Below the pieces are notes generated by a model, which was not told the origin of the DNA, did not search any database, and saw nothing but the letters and a program-made list of their open reading frames with translations. Shown here piece after piece: positions 23,001-35,000 of a DNA stretch of 64,000 nt. This stretch comes from Eretmocerus hayati (taxonomy: Eukaryota > Arthropoda > Insecta > Hymenoptera > Aphelinidae). Position 1 is the first letter of the stretch, and the number at the start of each line of letters is the position of its first letter. Location of the stretch: the NCBI GenBank assembly GCA_029851415.1, contig CM056741.1:143456522-143520521 (forward strand), in the 5' to 3' direction. Both the position numbers and the translations under genes were made by a program.

Positions 23001-26000
23001 AAAATAAACTGAAACTCTCGACTCCTCAAATTCTTATCGCTCACTTATTCTTCTATAATGCCGTTCGGTTTTTTCTTCGGTAATGATGTATATAATTCCG
23101 TATTGAGTGCGGGATCATTGAGCATGAGGATACTTCATCTTCCAGTTCTCAGAATGGACTTGCAAAATAGGTGCAGATAACATTTCTCGATACATACTGA
23201 AACTGGGTTTGAACCTGGCAATCGTAGCTCAAAGTGATCAAACGCAATTTTTAGGTATAATACTTCGGTATATGATACTAATAATATACGCTTCTGCAGT
23301 AATTCGTGCGGGGTCTCTTTCGATGGTTCATTTGATAAAGAACATGATTTTGAAAATGGCCACTGGTGCAGGATTTCTTCTTCGCTGTGATGAGCCTTGA
23401 CAGTAAAACATTTGCCTCACGTGGTTAGTAAAATATTCAGAATAACAAATCCCTTGATGATTTCATGACCTGTGTATTATATAGGTCTACACTACAGAAA
23501 GGGTTTCTCAAACTGATATCATTTCTCACAATCGATTCTCTTCAAATGAGAATGAAATCGACGTCAGATTTCTTCAATCGTGAACTGATTCCCTTGGATA
23601 AGAAGTTTTCTTCAAAGTTTGAGAAAAATGTGTACACACGACGGCGGTTTGAGAAAGAATCGGATTTATCGAAGAAATTTCCCAAATGAAGGAAATTGTG
23701 GCGTCCCGCCATCCCGAGGTGCCCCAATTACCCAAAGAAGTTGTGAATTGCTGAGTTGCGATTGAGGATTGCTTGTCTTTTGAGTAACCTCTATTTAATT
23801 AAGCAATCAGAATTATGAAGACAGGTTGATTCAGCGCGTTGTTGTCGCCGTGCGCGTAACCCACAGTAACTCCGGGTTACGCGCACGGCCAAAAAACAGG
23901 TCAAATTTCATAACCACAAAGCTATAAAAATTGAGTGTTAACAGCAGTTAATCGATCAGTCTTGAAACGTAACTCTTAAACTCACGCGCAGATTTTACCC
24001 AAGTGTTGAGCACGACAAAGTAAATTTCTAAGTGAGAGACTGAGTCGACTGAATCCCGCCGCGCATCTCCGGCGTCATCCCGAGAACGAGCTAATCAACC
24101 TGTCTATCAGCCTCCAGGATATCTTGACCCGCAGAGCTGGGAATCTTCGAGTAGAATTTAGTATCAATATAATTGTAAGTCTAAGAAAATCTACCATTCA
24201 AGTTTAGTATATTAAATCTATCGTTGTTACCTTTGTATTGTCCAATTCAAAATTAGCATATGAATCGAATCATTCTCAAATCAATATTTATTAATTAAAT
24301 TGATCTTCTCCCTGATGATTAATATGCATATTTCATTTTTCAAAATTTGAACGATATATATATATATACATACACATCAAAAGCGTATTCATATTCTTGC
24401 CTACATTTTTGAATAAGGTGAGTGCAACAGGGCAGGCCGCCCTTCAATGTCCAAAAACCCACTCTAAAATAAATATATTTGTTACCCGGACCCATCAGGT
24501 CCGGTCATAACATTTTGCACGAGAACAAGCTCTCACTACTTTTCTCAGACAAAAAAAGTTAGAAAATCAGGAACAGTTGAAACTCACTTTTGATCCCTTT
24601 ATCAACACTTCATTAAGTAGTTGTGTGCGCGAAGCTCTAGCTAACATAAAAGAATACGATGGTACCACCCCTCTCAAATACTTCATCCAAGGCATAAAAA
24701 ATTATCTCGGAACTATTCCAGATAACAAACATCCTGACTTTTTACGTGGTATATTAACCAAGATTAAAGGTGATGCTAGGAAATGTCTCGGAGACGAAAA
24801 TATACAGACCATTGATCAGCTTGAGGAAATTTTGAAATTGAATTTTTCACCCAGGAAACCTTACGATTTTTACATTAATGAGATCATGTGAGTTAAGATG
24901 AAGAAAAATGGATCTAAACGTCAATTTCATAATAGAATCAGAGGCTTGATGAGAGGTGGTATCGCCGCGATCAAAAACGACGTTGAAGGGGAAGATAGGA
25001 ATACTGATTATAAACCATCTTTGGAAATTCTCGGTTTGAAGTCATTCATTAGAGGATTGCCAGATAGTGTGCGGAACGGTATCATTTTCATTTCACCAAA
25101 ATCAATGGCTGAGGCTCTTGAAGCAGCAGAGAAAGCTGAAAGCTTTGCTGTAAGCTTGAACCTTAGTCACGCTGAGTTACATTACACGACCCCTCAACGC
25201 CCTTCAACTCCCGAGATAGACAGAAATAAACAAAAACACGTCACTTTCATGGACCGTCACGACCCCAGAATATATGATAGGAACCATATACCACACCATT
25301 ACGACAAAAATGACATTATCGCGCCAGCGCCGATGCGTTTTGACTGCCAAGGCCGAATTCTAGCTCATCCCAATTTGAGTTATTCATCTAGCCCTATTGA
25401 ATCAAGAGCACAAAAAACTGACCGATCGAACTCATCAGCTCCTCGTCCAAGTTCACCATATCAACGCCCCACATCACCATATAACCGCTCCAACTCTCCT
25501 GTGCGACCTCGCTCTCCTTATCAAAATTTTCCGACTATCCCTTATCCGCAGTTTCCATTTCAATCATTCCACCCCTACTATCCATATCCATGGCCACCCA
25601 TGTTCCCAGGATATTTTCCCCCTCCTCAATATCCCTCCGACGCGTATCAACGGGGAAAACCCTTTGTATCCTCTAATACCCAACATAGTTACCCAATCCT
25701 ACTGTCGCCCAGCATTTAAACTCCCAGCCTGCCCGCAGTCAAGATCAGACCGCGGGCAAGCCGGCGAAGCCTTCAATCAAAATAATGAGCGTAGGAAATA
25801 ACGAACTGCCAAAAGCCCAGGAATAGGGCCGATGATAAAAATTGAGCATGATATGCTTCTAGCAAATCAGGGTTTAGTGTATTTGGATACCGGGGCAGAT
25901 ATTTGCACCGTTCGCCTCACTTCATGTAGACCTGATATTAAAATGGATGTCTCACGTATTATACGTGTCACGGGAGTATCTGAAGAGCCTATTTACACTC

Positions 26001-29000
26001 TCGGAGTGATTAAAACTTGTATTTTTGGTAAAGAAATCAGACTCCATGTCCTTCCTCCAGATTGCATAGTAAAATATGACATTATATTAGGATCAAATTA
26101 TTCTCGGAAATATGGAGTATGGATATTGTTTGATAAGAACTTAGTGTCATTTGAAGAAGAGAGAGAGAACACCCCATATCCTTCCTTCCACTCAAACCTA
26201 ACCTAGATTCCTCAGATGACGAGGAAGACGTCGAACTTGACGAAGAAGATATCTTCTTTTATCCAATGACGGATGTAATCATTGTCCCAGGAAAACGCCG
26301 ACTTAATGTTACAGAGACAGACACAACATCTCTTGAGTTACGAAAAAACAGTAACATCATCGTAACTCATGAATCACTCGAGATAACTCATGAGCCTCAG
26401 AACTCAAATGAGTTACACGCTAACGCAACAATCACTCACGACACCCCCACCATGGACTCCATAACTCGGTCTATTGGAGACCAATGGCAGGAGCTCCCTT
26501 ATCAGGACAGTGATGCTAGCGCTGAAACAGCTAATGCAGCGAATATATACTCTGTTACAATACCTGCCATGTCAAAAGCCCCGTCAAAATTTGGACTGAT
26601 CTCCCTGACGGAGACGTCTAGGGTAAATGTCCCAATTACTGCGAGTGTTTCGGGTACCTCGATAATCCGCATCGCAGATTTCGTGTTTGCCATGAGATAT
26701 CGAGCCCGGGGTTTTTCGAGGATGTTGGTCTACATCTTGAGAAAATATCCCCAAATTTTTAGACCGATCCGAGCTAATGGTGATTAATGATTAATTAAAT
26801 GCCGAGCGGAAAACGGTGCTCCTATTACTGCGTTTGATTTCGTATTACTGCGCGGGTATTACTGCGTTTTGCCTATTACTGCGTCCCGATTAAGTACTGT
26901 GATGATGAAAATACGAGCTTCGAAAGATTTTCAGCAATTTTCCCGAGATCGTCGTGTACGTACATCTAGCTAACCACGGGGGGATACCGATTGTAGCCAT
27001 AGATTACGTCTAGGATGCCGAAATTCGAGTGATTGTCGCAAAAAATGAGCAGCAAGGGTCGTGTGCTCAGGGCACCATATCTTGCCCTAGAAATGCCCTG
27101 TGTTCACTTCATATCCGGCTATGGGGCGATAAACTATCATCGAAACCGAGTTCGTGATGAACATCCGATCCCTGCATGATGATCCAATCACCAATTTATT
27201 CAGCAAAATCGTCTCACGAGACGTCCAAAAAGCACACCTGATAGGTAGATTATACACGCTTGAGCGCACTGTTTACACTGAACACATATCGCCGCTATCA
27301 ATAACAACCTTCATACACGGCTTAATACTCAAATCATGCATTTTTTGCATCATCCCGGCACTTTTTAATCTATCAAAATCCACATCATAATTGATGAGAT
27401 TTAGAGATTTAGACACCGTTGTCGTCTGGTGTCATCATCATGCATGCATCATTCTGCAACGATGTGTCGTCTGCTGGTATCGTACCATATGATGAGTGCA
27501 CAACACAAATCGAATCATTTAGGATGTGGATTCTGATTAGATTAAATAGTGCTGGGATGATGCAAAAAATGACATGATTTGAATATCAAGCCTTGTATAA
27601 ATGCTGTTATTGATAGCGGCTATACGTGTTCATTGTAAGCTGTGCGACGAATGTAAACAAATAGTGCGCGCGAGCGTGTATAATCGCCCCATCAGGTGTG
27701 CATTTTGGACGTCTCGTGAGACGATTTTGCTGAATAAATTGGTGATTGGATCATCATGCAGGGATCGGATATTCATCATGAACTCGGTTTCGATGATAGT
27801 TTATCGCCCCATAGCCGGATATAAAGTGAACACAGGGCATTTCTAGGGCAAGATATGGTGCCCTGAGCACGCGACCCTTGCTGCTCATTTCTTGCGACAA
27901 TCACTCGAATTTCGGCATCCTAGACGTAATCTATGGCTACAATCGGTATCCCCCCGTGGTTAGCTAGATGTACGTACACGACGATCTCGGGAAAATTGCT
28001 GAAAATCTTTCGAAGCTCGTATTTTCATCATCGCAGTAATCGGGACGCAGTAATAGGCAAAACGCAGTAATACCCGCGCAGTAATACGAAATCAAACGCA
28101 GTAATAGGAGCACCGTTTTCCGCTCGGCATTTAATTAATCATTAATCACCATTAGCTCGGATCGGTCTAAAAATTTGGGGATATTTTCTCAAGATGTAGA
28201 CCAACATCCTCGAAAAACCCCGGGCTCGATATCTCACGGTAAACACGAACTCTGCGATGCGGATTATCGAGGTACCCGAAACACTCGCAGTAATTGGGAC
28301 ATTTACCCTACCTACCCTTTGTCAAAACAAAGAAAGGGGTTCTTTTAGGAGAATGTACAGTTAACGTGATGAATGGCATATGCTATGCCATAGCCACTAA
28401 CACGTTAGACAGAGATATCACAGTGGAAATACCTCCCCAAAACTTAGATCAATATGACTTAGAACTTTCAGAGGACTGTCTTGATTCTGAACCCGAACCA
28501 ATAGAAGCGACGGAACCATTATCTAAATCAGAGAGAGTCAAGATCATAGTAAAGCTTCTATTGGGAAGCCATCATTGTCGTCATGGTCGGAAGAAATTGA
28601 GACGGATAGTTCGAAAATTCCATCATATATTCATGTTGCCGGGAGATTTACTACCAAGAACGAAATATATACATCATATTGTCACTCGAGATGACAAACC
28701 CGCCACCTCCAAGCAGTATAGGTACCCACCCACCCTACACAAAGAGATCCGCGAACAAATTATCAAATTACTACAAGATCATTCAATTCAACACTCTAAC
28801 AGTCCATGCGTTAGTCCCTTATGGATTGTACCGAAAAAACCAGGTCCGGATGGGAAGAGGCGTTACAGGTTAGTCATTGATTATCGTAAGTTGAACGAGA
28901 AAACCATTCCAGATGCCTATCCGTTACCCAACATTCAAGAGATCCTAGAATTGATGGGAGAATCAAAATATTTCTCGGTATTTGACCTCGTCAGCGGATT

Positions 29001-32000
29001 TCATCAAATTCAAGTTAACCCTTCTGATCGGCCAAAGACAGCGTTTCGAACTCCGTATGGTTTATTTGAATGGCTGGTTATGCCCTTTGGTTTATGCAAT
29101 GGTCCAGCTTCTTTCCAGCGAGCTATTGATAACGTAATGATTGGATTACAAGGCATTGAAATCTTCATTTATATGGATGATATACTGGTTTTTTCAGATT
29201 CGCTAAATTCTCATATTAAGAAAATTTACAAAGTCTTCCAACGGCTGTCAGATGCTGGTATGAAACTTTAGCCAGATAAGTGTGAATTCTTAACGCCCGA
29301 AGTAAAATATCTTGGTCACATCATTGATAGACGCGGAGTTAGACCCTACCCTTCAAAACTGGATGCCATTCGGAATTTTCCTACGCCTGAAACAACACGC
29401 AACATCAAATCATTTTTAGGCCTAGTGAATTACTATTGACGCTTCATCAAGGATTTTTCTAAGAAAGCGAAACCCATGAATGACCTCCTTTCCAAGGGCG
29501 TGAAATTTGAGTAGAAAGAAGAAAAACAGAAGAGTTTTGAAACCCTCAAACAAGCTTTGTGTGAGGCCCCCGTTCTAATTCCTGCTGATTTCGACAAACC
29601 CTTCATTTTGACCTGTGATGCTTCGAACGGAGCCATAGGGGCGGTACTTTCTCAAGGCGAACCTGGCAAGGACCAACCCATCGCTTACATGTCGGAATCC
29701 TTATCTAAAGCAGAAAAAAATTATTCTGCAACAAAGAGAGAGTGTCTGGCTGTCGTCAATTCCGTTCAACACTTCCGTCACTTTTATACGGACGCCATTT
29801 TACCATCTACGGAGATCACGAGCCCTTAACCTGGATCGAATCCATCAAGGATCCCATGAGTAGACTTAACCGTTGGAGGGCTAAGCTCAGAGGGCACAAT
29901 TATACTTTCAAATATAAGCCTGGAGTACAGAATACCAACGCAGATGCCCTTTCTCGCAACCCAGTTGAAACCCAGCCCTCTGAATACCCTGCAACTACGT
30001 TCAAAAGTAATGGAGAGTGCTCCTGCTCATCATCTGAGTCTGAAGAGAGTACTCATTCTGATTTGCCCGTAGCATCAGTAAAAATGCTACCGTTGCGTCC
30101 TAGACCGACAAAGACTTCACAGCAACGAGCTGAGAATGCCCGCAAACAATCAATTTCAGATTCATCATCGACTACATCTAGGGCCCCGCCTAAGCGAGGA
30201 AGAAAGAAAGGTTCCAGACTGAGCCTCCGGAAAGACGAACAAATATGTCCGGAGGACAAGGGGATTTGGATGGGAGCACCATCGCCAAAAGACTCAGAAT
30301 TAGGAAAGGAGGCCCAAGGACTCAAATTCCCATACTGAAGTCTTCGCGAGAAACGCAGAGCTCGTCTGAATCTTTCACCTCAAGTGACGAATCTGAAGCT
30401 CAAGAGTTTGACGAACCCCCTATTCCCCAGCGAGATAAATCATTTCTGCCAGATCTCTTGGACAAGGATGAAGAATCCAATCTAACCGACCAGTCATCTA
30501 AACGATCTGACACCGAAGAAAGGAGCAATATTGAGACACCAGACGAACAGGGGCAGCCCAACATCATTACACCAACCCAAAACCCAACTTGCAATCAAAA
30601 GAAAAACATACCATACAATATCAGTCATGACCCCGATTCTTCTTCTTCGTCTGACGAGAGTTTTATACCAGATGCTCAATCTACCAAGCGATGGTCGAAG
30701 AATCTTCCAGAAATTTCGAAACCCGATAAAAGCCAAACCTATTGGTGGGACGATGAACCTATGAATAAAGACAATGCTCATTTAACATTTTCAGACCCGA
30801 ACTTGCATTCCTCAAATTCTTCCTTGAACAAATCTATAACATCCTTACCAGCCTATTTGGGGGCAGAAACGGGATCAAATGAGATCGTGGAAGAGTGGAT
30901 AGCACATTCTTTCATACCTCCTGAGACTACCCCAACACCAGAAGCCATGAGAACAAAAATGTCTCTATCTAGGAAAACAGTTGCCAGATCAACACCCCTT
31001 CCTCTGACTGGAAGCAGGAGGAGTGGTCTTCCAAGCTTTTGAAAAACACTCAGTACCATCGCGCAGGAAGGCAGTGATGTTGAAGATGACGTATCGTCTC
31101 ATAGAATCTCAAAGGCTCCCTTAGAATCTCAAAATATGAAAAAACAAACCTCGGGCGCCCCCGAAAGAATTAGACCAGAATCAAGTTCCATCTGTCCTCG
31201 TGCTGGTAACTCTCCCAAACACCAACCGCCACCTCATCGCATTGAAGCGGCTCAACCCCCAAATGAAAAACGAGACTTTGGTTCGACCATTCAATCTGAC
31301 CTTGAGGACAAACTACCAACAACACTAAATGTATGCACCACACGTGAATGCCTCACTTTTCTGAAAGATAATGTAATTCATTTCATACCCGCGGACTTAG
31401 ACTTGAGCTCTCCTAATAACAAATTATTGACTGACATTGGAGCGATTGATTATGCTAAATTGAAATCACAAGATCCCGAAATAGGCGAAGTTTTAGTGAC
31501 TGCAAACCGAAAAAGATTCATTTATAGTCTCGTAATTTGTGACAAACAAGATTGTTCTACTGCACCCGCAAACGTGAAATTAGCCATTTCAAATCTTTCC
31601 AAACTGATACGGAGATCGGAGATAGATTCTTTTCGCATAGCACGAGTAGGAGAGTTAACAGATAAACTTCCAAAGTCTTTCGTAAAGGACACAATTCAAA
31701 CCGAATTTCGAAACTTTCCTTTGACTATAACCTTTTGTTATGGTACTTGTGTCATCCCAGAAGCTAGCCAAACGGCAAACATCATGGAGAAATTTCATTC
31801 GAGTTTATTTAGAGGACACCGAGGGATAGGGGAGACATATAGACGCATTCGAGAAAAATTCTCATGGGTGGGCATGAAAAGAGACGTGGAAAGTTTTGTA
31901 AATAAATGCTCCGTCTGTTAAGAACAAAAACTAATAGGAATCCGAACAAAAGTCCCAATGTTCATTTCAGACACACCTACGGGGGTATTTACGAAAATCG

Positions 32001-35000
32001 CTATAGATACCGTAGGTCCTTTGCCAACCACTCCCTCGGGTAACCGTCACATTTTAACTAAGCAGTGTCAACTTTCAAAATTCTGTCTTGCCATCCTTAT
32101 TCCTGATATTCGTACCGTTACCATTGCAGATGCAACATCTAGACATCTCATAGCAAATTTTGGTGTGCCCAGAATAATTTTGAGTGACAGAGGCACCAGT
32201 TTCAAGAACCGACTTTTCAAAGAATTAGCAACAATTTTTGGTATCAAGCTAATTACGGCCACAAGTTATCGCCCCCAAAGGAACGCGTATCTCGAACGCA
32301 GTCACGCCATGTTAGGGAGCTACATCAGAACTAAGGCTGAACAAAGACAAGATTGGGATATGATCGTGCCCTTCGCGAGCTTTGAGTACAATACCTCGGT
32401 CCACGCCTCGACAGGATTCACCCCTTTCGAGATAATTTACGGACGCAAAGCCCGGACAGTAGACAAATACCCTGACGAATTTGAACTTGAAACATACAGA
32501 TCATATCTGTGCAATCTGATTAAAGTCCTCGCCGATTTCCAAAGAAAAGATAGAGAAAATTTGATTGATTCTAAGAATCAGACAAAATTTCGATATGATA
32601 AGAATAAGAAGCCTAAAGACCTCAATGTGGGGATGGAGGTATACGTTCTTAAGGAACCAAAAAAAGGCAAATTAGACAAGTTTTTCAATGGGAAATTCAA
32701 AATCAAAGAAGTGTATCGAAATAATAATGTTCTGCTAGAAACTTCGACCGGGGAAACTTTCTTAAAGCATATTGACAAAGTGAAGCGCGCATATAATTGA
32801 TAGCTATTGTTGTTTTGTTGTTACAGGCGTACGCGAAACGCGAAGCAGAATGATACTTCTGAATTTCTTGTGGATTGGCGCCCTGTATTTCAGAGTTATA
32901 TTGGGTAGTATGAACATAACTCATAGACTCACGCATATCTCGAAAAATCCAGGCATTTACTTCGAGTATTTTGGCGAGGGAAGAATAATCAAATCAGAAT
33001 GGAGACTCTCGATAGTTATAAATTGTGATGAATTATTAGAGGAAAATGATTGGAGGGAGAAGCAATTGAAGGCTGTTAGAGAACGGTGTATTCGGTAATT
33101 AGCGGACTGTGACCGACTCGTCCCTTTTGCAAAGTTAGAAACTATGTTACACACCCTCGACGACTTACAATCAGACCTTACAGAATATTATGCCATCCCG
33201 TCAGTGCCACAACCCGACTCAATTAAAGGGCACAATATAAGAAAGAGGGGCTCTCCTTTGGAAATACTGGGATGGGTGAATTATTTGGGACTATGGACGC
33301 TGACGATCGTGACTTGATAACCAAACAAGTGAATGACTTGTATGACAGAAACCAGAACATATCATTACTCGCATCAGAGAGCACGCATATATTGAGATCT
33401 GAATTAGATAACATTCACAAGTTCATGAATTTACAGAGGAATGAAGTAGAAATATTAGACAACAAATTATCAAAGGATTTTGCTTCTTCATCAAACACTA
33501 TAAACGAACTAACTCTCAGGGAGAATTTAGAGATTTGGGTGACGGAATTTGAAATGGCCCTACAGCATTCTATTTCTTCATACAAAACTTTTGTCAATGC
33601 TATTGAGGTAACAGCAAGGGGGCACTTACATCCACTGATGTTGAACCACGAGCAAGTACAAGACATTTTACATGACGTTAACAATTACAGAGCTAATCAT
33701 GCCCTACCATGGGACGAAGAGAAAATCACCCCAGAATACCTTTTTTCCATATCAAAAACCTACGTGCACATAACACATCAAAGGCTTGTCATGACTTAAA
33801 CCTTCCCAATAGCAGATGCTACCCAATTTATGCACTATAAAATTCACAGTTTGCCAACCCCGACAAAAGTAGTAAGAACTCAGAACTCATTCATTTCGAT
33901 CATACCAGAATTCTCAGACATATTTGTATCAAAAAACTTTCGTACATACATTCTTTTTCGAGAGAACCAATTACAAGACTGCATAGACCGGAACCATATT
34001 ACACTATGTGACGCTGTAGAACCGATACGAGTTAGTCACGCTGAAGATCCATGTGAATTTGAACTTTTAGCAAAAACGTCACCCGGCAACCTAAAATCAT
34101 GTAATTACGTAATAACGTTGGCAAATACTCCCTATTTCAAGAGATTACAATCTACAAATGAGTGGCTGTTCCTACAACCATAGCTATACGTATGAGACTA
34201 ATTTGTGCTGACGAATCCAAAACCGTGTGGAGTTCCGCCATCCCGAGGTGCCCCAATTACCCAAAGGAGTTGTGAATTGCTGAGTTGCGATTGAGGATTG
34301 CTTGTCTTTTGAGTAACCTCTATTTAATTAAGCAATCAGAATTATGAAGACAGGTTGATTCAGCGCATTGTTGTCGCCGTGCGCGTAACCCACAGTAACT
34401 CCGAGTTACGCGCACGGCCAAAAAAACAGGTCAAATTTCATAACCACAAAGCTATAAAAATTGAGTGTTAACAGCAGTTAATCGATCAGTCATGAAACGT
34501 AACTCTTAAATTCACGCGCAGATTTTACCCAAGTGTTGAGCACGACAAAGTAAATTTCTAAGTGAGAGACTGAGTCGACTGAATCCCGCCGCGCATCTCC
34601 GACGTCATCCCGAGAACGAGCTAATCAACCTGTCTATCAGCCTCCAGGATAACTTGACCCGCAGAGCTGGCAATCCTCGAGTAGAATTTAGTATCAATAT
34701 AATTGTAAGTCTAAGAAAATCTACCATTCAAGTTTAGTATATTAAATCTATCGTTGTTACCTTTGTATTGTCCAATTCAAAATTAGCATATAAATCGAAT
34801 TATTCTCAAATCAATATTTATTAATTAAATTGACCTTCTCCCTGATGATTAAGGCGATGCGGTCGCCGTGCAATCCGGAAGTTATATTTCATTCAGATGT
34901 ATCTCAAAGTTTTGATGATATGAAGTTTGAAACAAGTTGTCCATTACTTATCATCATCTGAATTGTGTTGGATAACTCGTCATTCTCCACTAATCTCAAG

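Noticed and set aside
24355..24375. CRISPR or bacterial features anywhere in the window
   Set aside because: No spaced direct repeats with unique spacers and no bacterial gene organisation; the tandem arrays are contiguous satellites in eukaryotic DNA.
26266..26787. The 173-codon ORF as one protein
   Set aside because: Its second half reads into the palindrome arm; only the first part belongs to the retroelement.
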